This document shows positions 24,507 through 33,701 of a stretch of 51,940 bases of DNA, piece after piece (the first letter of the stretch is position 1; each line of letters opens with the position of its first letter). Made by a program: the position numbers and the translations under genes. Below the pieces are notes generated by a model. That model was not told the DNA's origin. It did not search any database and worked only from the letters and a program-made list of their open reading frames with translations. The DNA comes from Verrucomicrobiota bacterium (GTDB lineage Bacteria > Verrucomicrobiota > Verrucomicrobiia > Opitutales > Opitutaceae), in contig JAPLTN010000089.1 of NCBI GenBank assembly GCA_026398135.1, positions 1 through 51,940 on the forward strand, given 5' to 3'.

Positions 24507-25234
24507 TGATCATCCTTTCCGATTAGCTCCCGGAGGCTGTCGCGCGCGCGGGCGATCCGACTTTTGACCGTTCCCACCGAGATGCCCAAAATCACGGCGA
24601 TCTCTTCGTAGGAGAGGTTTTTAACGTTTCTTAAAATCAAAATCTCCCGATGGCGGGCGCTGAGCTTTTCCATACCCACCGCGATGCGGTCCACCAGTTC
24701 CTGCGTGACCGTGAGGTCTCCCGGCGACTCGGCGTCACCGGCAAACACCTCGGCGAACGTCGTGGTATTGTCCTCCCCCACCGGCTGATCGAAGGAGACG
24801 GTGTGGTCGCGTTTGCGCCGCCACCAATACCAGTAGCGATTCCGCGCCAGATTGGTCGCGATCTGGTAAAGCCAGGTGGAAAACGCCGAATCGCCGCGAA
24901 AATTGGCCAGGCCGCGATGCGCGCGGATAAAGGCGTCCTGCGTCACTTCCTCGGCGTCCTGCGGATTGCGCAGCAGCTGGTGCACCATCGCATAGATGCG
25001 GTCCCAGTGCCGGTTAACCATTTCCTCGAAGGCGGCGGCGTCGCCATTGCGAAAGCGATCCACCAGAATTCGGTCGAGAGCTACTTCTTGGGCGCGGGCA
25101 GACATAGTTTGGTCTGCACTCTGACGCGCCTCCTCGGCGAATGTTCCCTCGGTTTTTTTCGGTGCCGGAACCGACGCCGAAACCGCCGGCACAGAAGCGG
25201 CCGCCAGAGGTAACGTTTGCGGCAAGGTGCTCAT
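24503..25234 (-). CDS. RNA polymerase ECF sigma factor (RpoE-like)
   Basis: The product has 243 residues. After a low-complexity leader of about 50 residues come sigma region 2 (DAAAFEEMVNRHWDRIY, DAEEVTQDAFIRAHRGL, FSTWLYQIATNLARNRY) and region 4 (LSARHREILILRN, YEEIAVILGISVGTVKSRI). It lacks regions 1 and 3, as ECF factors do. The Ala/Pro leader makes the start uncertain; a shorter form from Met43 (residue 43) would still contain both regions. A TTGACA lies 35 bp upstream on this strand without a clear -10. Together with the downstream membrane protein it should form an envelope-stress regulatory switch. Confidence 0.93.
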   Translation of the reverse strand: MSTLPQTLPLAAASVPAVSASVPAPKKTEGTFAEEARQSADQTMSARAQEVALDRILVDRFRNGDAAAFEEMVNRHWDRIYAMVHQLLRNPQDAEEVTQDAFIRAHRGLANFRGDSAFSTWLYQIATNLARNRYWYWWRRKRDHTVSFDQPVGEDNTTTFAEVFAGDAESPGDLTVTQELVDRIAVGMEKLSARHREILILRNVKNLSYEEIAVILGISVGTVKSRIARARDSLRELIGKDDQ

Positions 25235-25354
25235 CGAAGGGGCCTAAAAGCCGCTTTTTGCCCCCCCCTGTCAACCGGCTTGTCCCCGCCTCCGGCAAAA
25301 AACCCTTGCCAACGTCCGCCGTGAAATCATCCAAAGCACCCTCACAGCGCACGG

Positions 25355-25429
25355 GGGTCGATAGCTCAATGGTAGAGCAGCATCCTTTTAAGTTGTTGGT
25401 TCCGGGTTCGAATCCCGGTCGACCCACCA
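25355..25429 (+). tRNA. tRNA-Lys (anticodon TTT)
   Basis: The acceptor GGGTCGA pairs with TCGACCC, the D arm GCTC/GAGC and the T arm CCGGG-TTCGAAT-CCCGG are intact, and CCA is encoded. The anticodon loop CTTTTAA gives TTT, lysine. The anticodon stem GCATC/GTTGT has one T-T mismatch and one G-T pair, which is unusual, but loop and context support the call. Confidence 0.88.
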
Positions 25430-25451
25430 AGCGCTGGCTCCGGCCGGGAGC

Positions 25452-26816
25452 TCAAAAATCCTGCAAGCGCTGCTCTCCCGCCCCTCGGTCCGGCTCCAGC
25501 CGGGCCACCACTTCGCCGAGCAGATAAATCGATCCGGTCACCACCAGCACATCCCCCGGCCCGCCCGCCGCGCACACGCCCGGCCCCGGAAAAAGCCCTT
25601 CCACCGTCGCCCGGTGGATTTGCCCGCCGCCCGTCGCCGCGCGCGAAAAAAACTCCGCCGGCACCAGGGCCTCCAATTCCTCAAAGGTGCTCGCCCTCGC
25701 CTGCTGGGGTCGCGCGAGGTGGATTTCCCTCGCGTGCCGCCCCACCACCGCCAGCAAGGGCGCGGCGCGGCTCACCCCCAGCACACCGGTGATCACCACC
25801 GGGCGGCGGCCGGTCTCGGTCACCAGTTTGCCCAGCAAATCATCCAGCACCGCCGCCCCCTCGGGGTTGTGCGAGGCGTCGAGCACCAGCAAACGGCCAT
25901 CGGCCAGCCGCGTGCGTTGCCAGCGCCCCGGCCAGCTCACGTTGGTCAGACCGGCTTGCAGGTGCGATTCCGTCAGCCCGAAACGCCCGGCCAGCAGCCG
26001 CGCCACCAGAGTCGCGGTGGCGGCGTTGAGGCGTTGATAATCCCCCTCCAGCCCGGCCTGAGGATACGCCGCTATGTCCTCGCCAAATACCTCGCGCACA
26101 CTGGTCAGCGGCGCGCCGCGTTCGGCCGCGATGGCCCGCACCACCGCCTCGGCCTCCAGCGGCAAGCGCCCCATGACCACGGGCACGCCCGGCTTGATGA
26201 TCCCGGCTTTTTCCGCCGCGATTTTTTCCAGCGTGTCGCCCAGCAATTCGCAGTGGTCCAGCCCGATGCTGGTGATCACGCTCACCTCCGGGAGGATGAT
26301 GTTGGTGGCATCCAGCCGCCCGCCCAGCCCGACTTCGATAATCGCCACGTCGCAAGCCCGGCGGGCAAACTGCAAAAACGCCATCGCGGTCATTAACTCG
26401 AAGAAACTCGGCGCCTCCCCCGGTGCGCCGCGCTCCAAACCCGCGACCACCGGCGCCAACTCGCCGTAATAAGCCACGATCTCCGGCTCCGAGAGCGCCA
26501 CGCCGTCCACCTGCACGCGTTCCCCCAGGCGCACGAGGTGCGGCGAGGTGTAAAGCCCGGTGCGCCGCCCGGCCGCGCGCAGGATGCTCGCCAGCATGGC
26601 GGAGACCGACCCTTTGCCGTTGGTGCCCGCGACGTGGATCAGCGGCACCGCCCGCTCCGGCTGACCCAGCAGCCGGGTAAACGCCCGCATGCGATCAATC
26701 CCGAACGACACCCCGCGCGCCTTCAGCGCATAAAGCCGCTCGCAGACGGCGGCGTATTCGGCCGGGGAAACTGGGTAAGCGCTGCTCAAAAACGGTAAAG
26801 CCTGGTTCGCGTTCAA
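25452..26816 (-). CDS. folC: Bifunctional folylpolyglutamate synthase / dihydrofolate synthase
   Basis: FolC ligates glutamate to dihydropteroate and folates. The 454-residue protein shows the Mur-ligase-type ATP loop HVAGTNGKGSVSAML (about 60-74), TSPHLVRLGERVQ, the family box IIEVGLGGRLDATN, and SIGLDHCELLGDTLEKIAAEK. The C-terminal Mur_ligase_C part includes LVLDASHNPEGA. Length is typical (420-450). It is transcribed in reverse toward tRNA-Lys; the next reverse gene, accD, lies 190 bp upstream across the cloverleaf repeat. Confidence 0.95.
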   Translation of the reverse strand: MNANQALPFLSSAYPVSPAEYAAVCERLYALKARGVSFGIDRMRAFTRLLGQPERAVPLIHVAGTNGKGSVSAMLASILRAAGRRTGLYTSPHLVRLGERVQVDGVALSEPEIVAYYGELAPVVAGLERGAPGEAPSFFELMTAMAFLQFARRACDVAIIEVGLGGRLDATNIILPEVSVITSIGLDHCELLGDTLEKIAAEKAGIIKPGVPVVMGRLPLEAEAVVRAIAAERGAPLTSVREVFGEDIAAYPQAGLEGDYQRLNAATATLVARLLAGRFGLTESHLQAGLTNVSWPGRWQRTRLADGRLLVLDASHNPEGAAVLDDLLGKLVTETGRRPVVITGVLGVSRAAPLLAVVGRHAREIHLARPQQARASTFEELEALVPAEFFSRAATGGGQIHRATVEGLFPGPGVCAAGGPGDVLVVTGSIYLLGEVVARLEPDRGAGEQRLQDF

Positions 26817-26842
26817 CGTAGCTTAATTCCGAAGCTCGAAAC

Positions 26843-26953
26843 GGTCCGGGGAGCGCACCCGTCCCGGGTGCTTAGCCGGGCGTCCCGCCCGGCGATCCGA
26901 GTTTCCGGCGGGACGCCGGAAACAGCCTGCGAGACGCAGGCGCTCCCCGGACC
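26843..26953. repeat. Five-stem cloverleaf repeat element
   Basis: A perfect 12-bp outer stem (26843-26854 with 26942-26953) encloses four perfect hairpins in series: 26855-26871 (6 bp), 26875-26893 (7 bp), 26902-26922 (8 bp) and 26925-26941 (6 bp). Every loop is five bases: GTCCC, GTCCC, GGGAC, GAGAC. Loops 1 and 2 are exact reverse complements of loop 3, so loop-loop kissing is possible. Hairpins 1 and 4 abut the outer stem with no spare base. It fills most of the folC-accD gap and codes for nothing I can see. Nature unknown: REP-type mobile palindrome or structured RNA. Confidence 0.85.
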
Positions 26954-27005
26954 CGTTAAACCAAGCTTGAACGCACATTGGAATAAGCCCCGAACCCGCC
27001 CGCCC

Positions 27006-27866
27006 TCAGGCCGCCGCCGGGGCCTTGCGCGTGTGCAGCGCGCACAGGACGCCGCGCAGGGTGTCGCGCATTTCCAGACGGGGCACGATCAGATCGATCA
27101 AGCCCTTCTTTTGCAGGAATTCAGCGGTTTGAAACCCGGCCGGCAGGGTCTGCTTGACCGTGTCCTTGATCACGCGCGCCCCGGCAAAGCCGATCAAGGC
27201 ACCGGGCTCGGCTATGTTCACATCGCCCAAAACCGCGAAACTGGCGGTCACGCCACCCATGGTCGGATGGGTCAACACCGAGATGTAGGGCAGCTTGGCC
27301 TCGGCCAGACGCCCCAGCGCCGCGCTCGTTTTGGCCATTTGCATAAGCGAGAAAATGCCTTCCTGCATGCGCGCGCCGCCCGAAGCGGAGAAGATGATGC
27401 AGGGGATTTTCTCCGCCATCGCGCGCTCGATCGCACGGGTGATCTTTTCCCCGGCGGCCGAACCCATGGCCCCGCCGCAAAACCGGAAATCCATCACCGC
27501 GACCGACACCGTGATGCCGTGGATGGCCCCGACGCCGCAAATCACCGCCTCGGGCAAACCGCTGTCCCGTTCGTATTTCTTTATCCGCTCGGGATAGGGC
27601 GCGGAATCCACGAACTTCAGCGGATCGGCCGAACGTACCGAGGCATCGTGCTCGACGAAGGTATCGGCATCGAACAGCGCCTCGATCCGGGCCGGGGCCC
27701 CGATGGGAAAATGGTAGCCGCTCTTGGCCACGACCATCTGGTTGGCCGCGAGTTCCTGATTGAAAACGACTTCGCCCGAGATCGGGCACTTCGTGTAAAG
27801 GCCCTTGGGAATGTCCTTCTTTTTGACCACTACGGTGGAATACTTGGGCGTACTGAAGAGCGACAT
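27006..27866 (-). CDS. accD: Acetyl-CoA carboxylase carboxyltransferase subunit beta
   Basis: AccD (286 residues from ATG 27866) pairs with AccA to transfer carboxyl from biotin to acetyl-CoA, making malonyl-CoA. The start was chosen because [12 protein letters not shown] suits the family; 21 upstream codons overlap the promoter gap. Crotonase-fold motifs are visible: [53 protein letters not shown]. The N-terminal zinc ribbon, normally four cysteines, keeps only one (KCPISGE...VVAKSGYHF), so zinc binding is probably lost. accA is not in the window. Confidence 0.95.
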   Translation of the reverse strand: MSLFSTPKYSTVVVKKKDIPKGLYTKCPISGEVVFNQELAANQMVVAKSGYHFPIGAPARIEALFDADTFVEHDASVRSADPLKFVDSAPYPERIKKYERDSGLPEAVICGVGAIHGITVSVAVMDFRFCGGAMGSAAGEKITRAIERAMAEKIPCIIFSASGGARMQEGIFSLMQMAKTSAALGRLAEAKLPYISVLTHPTMGGVTASFAVLGDVNIAEPGALIGFAGARVIKDTVKQTLPAGFQTAEFLQKKGLIDLIVPRLEMRDTLRGVLCALHTRKAPAAA

Positions 27867-27903
27867 AGTCACGTAAGAGGATGAATGGATGAAAGAAATG
27901 CGT

Positions 27904-28695
27904 TTAGCCGTGGCCGAAAGTGCAGACATCCACCTTCAGCGCGCCCGCCCGCCGCAGCACGGCCGCGCAGGCATTGAGGGTGGAACCCGTGGTGAAGACA
28001 TCGTCGATGAGCACATACCGAAGCTCGGGGTTAATGCCGACCCCGGGGGCGAGGGCAAACGCGTTTTTGAGGTTCGCCTGCCGCTGCGCGCGATCGAGGC
28101 TGGTTTGCGTTTGGGTGTCGATGACCCGCGCCAGCACCGCCGCGCAACGCGTCGCGCCGCCGAGCGCGCTCACCAAGGCCTGCACATACTCGCTCGCCTG
28201 GTTGTAACCGCGTTCGCGCTCCTTGCGCCCATGCAACGGCACCGGGACCAGCACCGCCCCGCGCAGGAAATCCGCCACGTGGGGATTGGCCGCGACGATC
28301 TTCGCCATGTCGCCCAGCACGTGCAGGCCCTGCCGGTATTTTAAGGTGTGCACCAGCGACCGCGCCGGGCCGCGAAACAGCACCGCCGTGCGCCCTTCGC
28401 CAAACTCCGGCCGCAAACCCTCGCAGTGCACGCAAAGCCGCTCCCCCGAGGCCTCGCCGAAAAACGGATGCCCGCAACACGGGCAACACGGCGGCTCCAC
28501 CCGCACCAACAACGGCACGCATGCCACGCACACCATCCGCAACGGACTCGCTTCGACCAGGTCGCCGCAATGCACGCACGACGGCGGAAACACCAAGTCC
28601 GCCGCCACCCGCGCCCATCCCCTCCAGCCGCCCGTCGCCGCCGCGTCCGCCGAATCCGCCGGGGCCGCTGTGCCTGTGTCTTCTAACGGTTCCAT
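27904..28695 (-). CDS. comF: ComF family phosphoribosyltransferase-like protein
   Basis: The protein has 263 residues. After a variable leader, a Cys-rich zinc region shows repeated CxxC pairs (SCVHCG, VCVAC, CCPCCG, LCVHC). A PRTase domain follows with [19 protein letters not shown] and the PRPP-binding loop [12 protein letters not shown]. ComF relatives act in DNA uptake for transformation, though many are housekeeping proteins of unsettled role. Its 5' end overlaps the truA stop by 13 bp, so truA-comF-accD may form one reverse transcript. Confidence 0.9.
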   Translation of the reverse strand: MEPLEDTGTAAPADSADAAATGGWRGWARVAADLVFPPSCVHCGDLVEASPLRMVCVACVPLLVRVEPPCCPCCGHPFFGEASGERLCVHCEGLRPEFGEGRTAVLFRGPARSLVHTLKYRQGLHVLGDMAKIVAANPHVADFLRGAVLVPVPLHGRKERERGYNQASEYVQALVSALGGATRCAAVLARVIDTQTQTSLDRAQRQANLKNAFALAPGVGINPELRYVLIDDVFTTGSTLNACAAVLRRAGALKVDVCTFGHG

Positions 28696-29459
28696 GGCGC
28701 CGGATAGTGTACTCGCTCCAAAAACAGCCCCTGCGGCGGCGCGGTCTCCACCTCGGCCGTGCGTTCCCGGCTGGCCAGCAGCGCCGCGATGCGCTCCGGC
28801 GAGAGTTTACCCATGCCCGCATAAACCAGCGCACCGACCAGGCTGCGCACCATTTTGTAAAGAAAGCCTTCCGCCTCCGCCTCGATCCGCAGCCGATTGC
28901 CGTCCTCGATCAAATCCAGCCGCGCCAGGGTGCGAACGGTGTTTTCCCGCTCCTCGCCGCCGAAGGCCGAAAACGCCCGGAAATCATGCCGCCCGCGCAA
29001 GACCGCCGCCGCCGCGCGCATCGCCGCCACGTCGAGCGGCCTCGGCACCGACCACGCATAGGCCTGCGTAAACGGATCCGCCCACCCGCCATGCACGAGG
29101 TGGTAATGGTAGGTTTTGCCCGCGGCGGAAAACCGGGCGTGAAACTCCGGCCCCACCGGCTCGGCCGCCCGCACTTGAATCGCCGTCGGCAGGCCGCCCC
29201 GCAAAGCCGCCAAAAGCCGCTCCGGCCCGTGCCGCCAGCCGCCGTCGAAGTGAAAAACCTGCCCGCGCGCATGCACCCCCGCATCGGTGCGACCGCTGCC
29301 GTGGATGCGCAGATCCGGCGTTTGCAAAAGCTCGCCCAGCCGCCGCTCCAAATGGTCCTGCACCGCGTTCTTGTCCGGCTGGCTCTGCCACCCCGAAAAT
29401 GCCGTGCCATCGTAGGCCACCAGACACTTCCACCGCGAAATGGTCGCCTCGTCCGCCAT
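28683..29459 (-). CDS. truA: tRNA pseudouridine(38-40) synthase TruA
   Basis: TruA modifies uridines 38-40 in the anticodon arm of many tRNAs. The 258-residue protein has the N-terminal VAYDGTAFSGWQSQP, the catalytic loop GSGRTDAGVHARGQ with Asp59, YHYHLV-type strands and the C-terminal FLYKMVRSLVGALV. Length and motifs are standard. ruvX lies 8 bp upstream on the same strand and comF overlaps downstream. Confidence 0.96.
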   Translation of the reverse strand: MADEATISRWKCLVAYDGTAFSGWQSQPDKNAVQDHLERRLGELLQTPDLRIHGSGRTDAGVHARGQVFHFDGGWRHGPERLLAALRGGLPTAIQVRAAEPVGPEFHARFSAAGKTYHYHLVHGGWADPFTQAYAWSVPRPLDVAAMRAAAAVLRGRHDFRAFSAFGGEERENTVRTLARLDLIEDGNRLRIEAEAEGFLYKMVRSLVGALVYAGMGKLSPERIAALLASRERTAEVETAPPQGLFLERVHYPAPWNR

Positions 29460-29467
29460 GGGAAAAC

Positions 29468-29914
29468 TTAGGCACCCTCCCGGTCGTCGGCGGCGGGCAG
29501 CCCCTGCGGGAAGCGTTGATCCAGATAATCCTGCAAAATCACCGCCGCCGCCCGCGAATCCACGATGCCCTTCGCCCGGATTTCCCGGAGCTGTTTCTGG
29601 TTCATCCCCTGCTCGGCCATGTGCGAGGTCAGCCGCTCGTCCAGCAGATGCACCGGCAGCCCAAACTCGGCGCGCAGCTCCGCCGCCAAAGCCTCCATTT
29701 CCTTCGCCTTGAACCCGGCCGAACCATCCATGTTCAACGGATAACCCAGCACGATCTCGTCGATGCGCCGCTGCCGGATAACTTCCGCCAAGGCCCGCCG
29801 CCGTCCCGCCAAATCCGCCACCACCAAGGCCGGCAAGGGCGTGGCAATGCCCAGTTCGTCTCCCCCGGCCAACCCGATCCGCCGGGTGCCGTAATCGATG
29901 CCGAGGAAACGCAT
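29468..29914 (-). CDS. ruvX: Putative pre-16S rRNA nuclease / Holliday junction resolvase RuvX (YqgF)
   Basis: From ATG 29914 the protein has 148 residues and begins MRFLGIDYGTRRIGLA, the YqgF hallmark with Asp7; a longer upstream frame is Arg/Pro-rich and not part of the gene. Further motifs are VLGYPLNMDGSAG, LLDERLTS and the C-terminal DSRAAAVILQDYL. YqgF enzymes are RNase-H-fold nucleases that finish the 16S rRNA 5' end in E. coli. The gene lies between manC and truA. Confidence 0.93.
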   Translation of the reverse strand: MRFLGIDYGTRRIGLAGGDELGIATPLPALVVADLAGRRRALAEVIRQRRIDEIVLGYPLNMDGSAGFKAKEMEALAAELRAEFGLPVHLLDERLTSHMAEQGMNQKQLREIRAKGIVDSRAAAVILQDYLDQRFPQGLPAADDREGA

Positions 29915-29990
29915 GGGAGGAGAAGAAGCGCGGAGCGGAGAGCAGGAAGCGGAAAAAAAACGGAACGCGTTCGCGTGCGGGCCGGCCGCC

Positions 29991-31118
29991 TCAGAGCCGT
30001 TTCGCCGCGTCCTTGCGCAGGCCGACCTTGGCGAGCAGGGCCTTGATGTCCTGCGCCCGCGCCTTGGGCATGACGAGGGTGGCGTCGGCCGTGTGCACCA
30101 CGACCAGATCATCGACCCCGAGCAGGGTCACCAGATGGCCGCCCTCGCCAAAAACCAGATTCCCCCGCCCCTGCTCCACGATCACCTCGCCGCGGGCCAC
30201 GTTGCCGGCCGCGTCGGCCTTGAAATGCTTCGCCACCGCCGGCCACGCCCCGACATCGTCCCAATCAAAGGACGCCGGCACCATCACCACGTTGGTCGAT
30301 TTCTCCAGCAACGCGTAGTCCACCGAGATGCGCACCAGAGTGGGGTAAACCCGCTTCAACACCGCCGCCAGCGGCGACTTTTTCCGCAGCGCCACGCGGA
30401 TTTTCTTCAAGCCTACGTCGAGCTCCGGCGCATAGGCCGCGAAGGCCGCCTCCACCACCGGCACGCTCCAGACAAACATGCCCGCATTCCACACGTAGTC
30501 GCCGGATTTGAGATACGCCTCGGCCAGCTCGAGTTTCGGTTTCTCCACGAAACGCTTCACCGCAAAGACCGTGCGCGCAGTCTTGCCCGCGCCCACCCGG
30601 CCCCACTCCTCGCCGCGCTGGATATAGCCAAACCCCGTCGCAGGCTCGTTCGGAGGAATGCCGATCGTCACCATCACCTCCGCCGCCCCCGCCGCCGCAA
30701 ACGCCGCGCGCAGGTCGATTTGATACGCCTGGATGTCGTGGATGACATGGTCGGCCGGCAACACCGCGAACACCCCCTGGGGATCGCGCGCCCCGACCAA
30801 GGCCGCCGCCAATCCAACCGCCGCCGCCGTGTCGCGCCCCACCGGCTCGGCCACGATATTCGCCGCCGGAATCAGCCCCCGGCAGACCTTCGCCACCTCG
30901 CGGGCCTGCACCGCGCTGGTGATGACGAAGGTGTTTTTCGCCGGCACGATGCCCTTCACCCGCTCCAGTGTCTGCGCCAGCAGCGGAGTCTCCCCGACCA
31001 CCGGCAGCAAGTGCTTGGGCCGGGCGCTCCGGCTCTGCGGCCAGAACCGCTCCCCCTTGCCTCCGGCAATGATCACAACATACGGTGCGGACGAATCAGA
31101 CGCGGTAGTTTTGGCCAT
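29991..31118 (-). CDS. manC: Mannose-1-phosphate guanylyltransferase
   Basis: This enzyme makes GDP-mannose from mannose-1-phosphate and GTP for polysaccharide synthesis. The 375-residue protein has the nucleotidyltransferase loop IAGGKGERFWPQSR and SARPKHLLPVVG (about 17-42), AVLPADHVIHD with the metal-binding Asp, VEKPKLELA and WNAGMFVW. It is the short form without the C-terminal isomerase domain of bifunctional ManC/AlgA. No glycan biosynthesis genes are adjacent. Confidence 0.93.
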   Translation of the reverse strand: MAKTTASDSSAPYVVIIAGGKGERFWPQSRSARPKHLLPVVGETPLLAQTLERVKGIVPAKNTFVITSAVQAREVAKVCRGLIPAANIVAEPVGRDTAAAVGLAAALVGARDPQGVFAVLPADHVIHDIQAYQIDLRAAFAAAGAAEVMVTIGIPPNEPATGFGYIQRGEEWGRVGAGKTARTVFAVKRFVEKPKLELAEAYLKSGDYVWNAGMFVWSVPVVEAAFAAYAPELDVGLKKIRVALRKKSPLAAVLKRVYPTLVRISVDYALLEKSTNVVMVPASFDWDDVGAWPAVAKHFKADAAGNVARGEVIVEQGRGNLVFGEGGHLVTLLGVDDLVVVHTADATLVMPKARAQDIKALLAKVGLRKDAAKRL

Positions 31119-31201
31119 AAATCAGGCAAAATACGCCGCGCCCGCCCGGACGATGCAACGCCGGAGTTGCCCGTCGGAATTTTCCCCGCTCAGCTCAAAA
31201 C

Positions 31202-31546
31202 ATGTCCACCCCCGCCGCCGAATTCCCGCTCGAGATCACCGTCGAACACGCCCGCGACCTGCTCGCCCAGCCCGGTGACCAAGTCGTGCTCATCGACGTG
31301 CGCGAACCCTCCGAATACGAAACCGCGCGCATCGCCGGAGCGAAGCTCATACCCATGGGCAAGATCCCCGAAAATCTGCCCCATCTGCCCGCCGACAAAC
31401 ACCTGCTCATCCACTGCCACCACGGTGGCCGCAGCCTGCGCGTCACCCAATTCCTGCGCGCCCAAGGCCTCACCCGGGTAACGAATGTCGCCGGCGGCAT
31501 CCACGCCTGGAGCCAGCGCATCGACCCCGGAATACCGACGTATTAA
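31202..31546 (+). CDS. Rhodanese-like domain protein
   Basis: The protein is a 114-residue single rhodanese domain. VVLIDVREPSEYE is the CH2A-type motif and the active-site loop is CHHGGRS with Cys72; the C-terminus has NVAGGIHAWSQRID. Such small proteins move sulfane sulfur or act as accessory factors. It is divergent from manC (83 bp apart) and is followed by the IS element after 97 bp, so it is monocistronic here. Confidence 0.92.
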   Translation: MSTPAAEFPLEITVEHARDLLAQPGDQVVLIDVREPSEYETARIAGAKLIPMGKIPENLPHLPADKHLLIHCHHGGRSLRVTQFLRAQGLTRVTNVAGGIHAWSQRIDPGIPTY

Positions 31547-31635
31547 AAACCACAGGCGGACGCGCCGCCGCGCTCCGACTGGTCGCGCAGACGAATAAGC
31601 GTGCCTTGCCCCGGCCCGCACCGGCTCAAGGGGCC

Positions 31636-31643
31636 AATTAGAA
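31636..31643. repeat. Target-site duplication, left copy (AATTAGAA)
   Basis: The same 8 bases occur right after the opposite end of the IS at 33694-33701, in direct orientation. Confidence 0.75.
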
Positions 31644-33693
31644 GGTTCCTCGCTGTTTTCAGTGGGTAGCTTTGGTTTGACCGCTAATGCCGCGGCTCAA
31701 TGAGCGCGGCAGAGAGCGAGTGGCTTCGCGTTGCGAAACGGCCGTGTTCGACGTTACGGCCAATGGCCTCGACATAGAGTAAAGACTTTTTGAATAAGAA
31801 ATTATCCATTTTCCCAGCGAGGCCATTGGCCGAGGAATCGACCGCGTCGGCCGACTTGGTCGGCAGGTGAAATCTCGGCGGCGGACTTTGGCTCGCCGCA
31901 TTAGCCTAAAAACGGCGATGGAAACGTGCAAAAAATGGCGCAGATGATTGAATGGCTGGAATATGCCGCCGCCAAATGAAGCACCAGCACCCAACCCTGA
32001 GGGTGAGGTAAAAACGCCCGCTACTTCCGAAGCCCCGGCGCAGCCCCCGCCAGCGCCAGCCGAGCCCCTGATCGTCGATACTCCCGGCGGTCGGTTTCGT
32101 GCCGGGTTTTCGTCCGATCTGCCGATAAGCTCCTCGGGGGCGCTGGTGTTCTTCGCGCAATTTCTGGCCGCCACCGGTGCCTTTGACGCGTTCGTGGCCG
32201 ACGCGCCCCTGAGCTACGCAAGCAACCGTGCGCACCAGCCCCGCGATATCCTCGGCACCCTGGTGCTGGGCATGATTGGCGGCCACTTCCGCTACGCACA
32301 TCTCTCGGCCCTGCGCGGTGACGAGGTCTCGCACCGCCTGCTCGGCCTGGACCGGATCGTGAGCGAAGACTGCGTGCGCCGGGCGCTGCGCCGCATCGAG
32401 CCGCAGGCCGGTGCCGAATGGCTGCGCCGTCACCTCAGCCAGACCTGTCACCAGTTCATGGATTCCAAGTGGATCCTCGACATCGACACCACCATCAAAC
32501 CCATCTACGGACGCCAGGAAGGTGCGAGCCTCGGCCACAATCCCCGGAAGCCCGGACGCCCCGGCCACGCCTGCCATACCTACTGGATCGCCACCCTCCG
32601 ACTCTGCCTCGACGTGGAGGTTCACCCCGGCGACCAGTCCGCCGCCGGCCACGGCTTCGCCGGCCTGTGGTCGCTCATCGACCAGCTGCCAGCGCCCCGC
32701 CGGCCACACCTCTTGCGCGGCGATTGCGCTTACGGCCAGGAAGCCCTGCTATGCGCCGCCGAGGCCCGCAGCCTGCACTACCTCTGAAAACTCCGCCGCA
32801 CGACCAAGGCCCGCGACCTGATCGGCTGGCTCGAACGCGACACCACCACCCGCTGGATCGACGCCGGCCAAGGCTGGCAAGGCGTGGCCGGCCAGCTCCG
32901 CCTCCATGGCTGGAGTCGTTCCCGCCGCGTGATCGTGTTACGCCGCCGCCTTGAGGAAAAAACCCACCCCCGCGCCCGCCGCCGCCTGGAAAAGGCCTGC
33001 GAAACCGGCCTTTTCCTTAAAACTCCAGACGCCGCCGCCTGCGAGCCACTGGTTTATGAACACCAGGTGCTCGTGACCGACCTGCCCTACGAGATCCTCA
33101 CCCTGGCCACCCTGTATCGGGAACGTGGCGATGCGGAAAACCCCTTCGACGAGTTGAAAAAACAGTGGGGCTGGGCCGGCTTCACCACCCAGGCGCTCGC
33201 CCCCTGCCAGCACGCCGCCCGCCTCGGTGCCCTGATCTACAACTGGTGGACGCTCTACCACCGGCTCCTGCGCCCCGGCCAGCACCACGAAGCAGTGAGC
33301 ACCCGCCCCCGGATGCTCGCCGGTGCGGCCCGCCAGACCGCGCACGCCGGCCAGCGCCGCCTGGAAGTGCGCCTGAGCCACGCCGAAGCACCCCGCCTGC
33401 AGCAAATCATCCTGGTGCTGGCCAAGTGGTTGCAGGAACTCATGCAAGCTGCGGAGCAATGGAAATCCGCCCAACGCTGGCATAAGATCACCGCCCGGAT
33501 TTTGCGCGAAAACTTCCCCGCGCCCGGTCCAGAGCCCCCGCTCAACGCAGCACCTGCGTAACTTCCTCGCAAGGCATAGCCCCTGCCTTCGTCAAACCGC
33601 CGCGCCCCGCGCGCCGGTCACACTTCCTATCGCCGTTTTTAGGATTAGCGGTTCTTTCCCGGTCTTTGCACCCACTCAAAACAGCGAAGAACC
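31644..33693 (+). mobile_element. IS1380-like insertion sequence, 2050 bp
   Basis: Terminal inverted repeats of 24 bp with two mismatches lie at 31644-31667 (GGTTCCTCGCTGTTTTCAGT...) and 33670-33693. Both flanks carry AATTAGAA as an 8-bp direct repeat. Known IS1380 members usually duplicate 4-5 bp, so 8 is longer than expected. Between the left end and the transposase is about 320 bp of leader with no gene. The single transposase frame is interrupted by TGA. The element sits between the rhodanese gene and the Ton operon, about 300 bp ahead of exbB. Confidence 0.88.
31963..33561 (+). pseudogene. IS1380 family DDE transposase interrupted by an in-frame TGA
   Basis: From ATG 31963 the frame runs 274 codons to TGA at 32785-32787, then continues in the same frame to 33561, 532 residues in total. 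Before the stop are ILDIDTTIKPIYGRQEGA (first catalytic Asp), HNPRKPGRPGHACHTYW and LRGDCAYGQE (second Asp). After it comes LYRERGDAENPFDELKKQW, the YREK-type box with the catalytic Glu. The stop falls in YL-stop-KLRRT, where relatives have an aromatic residue; a G-to-A change in TGG would explain it. All three acidic residues would be present in a read-through product, but as written the protein is split. Confidence 0.88.
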
Positions 33694-33701
33694 AATTAGA
33701 A
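33694..33701. repeat. Target-site duplication, right copy (AATTAGAA)
   Basis: This is identical to 31636-31643 and flanks the IS on its other side. It also forms the first part of the AATTAGAAAA motif shared with the TonB-dependent receptor leader at 39065. Confidence 0.75.

Noticed and set aside
32785-32787. TGA in the transposase as selenocysteine or recoded codon
   Set aside because: No SECIS-like hairpin is evident right after it, relatives have an aromatic residue there, and TGA is used as a normal stop by many genes in the window.
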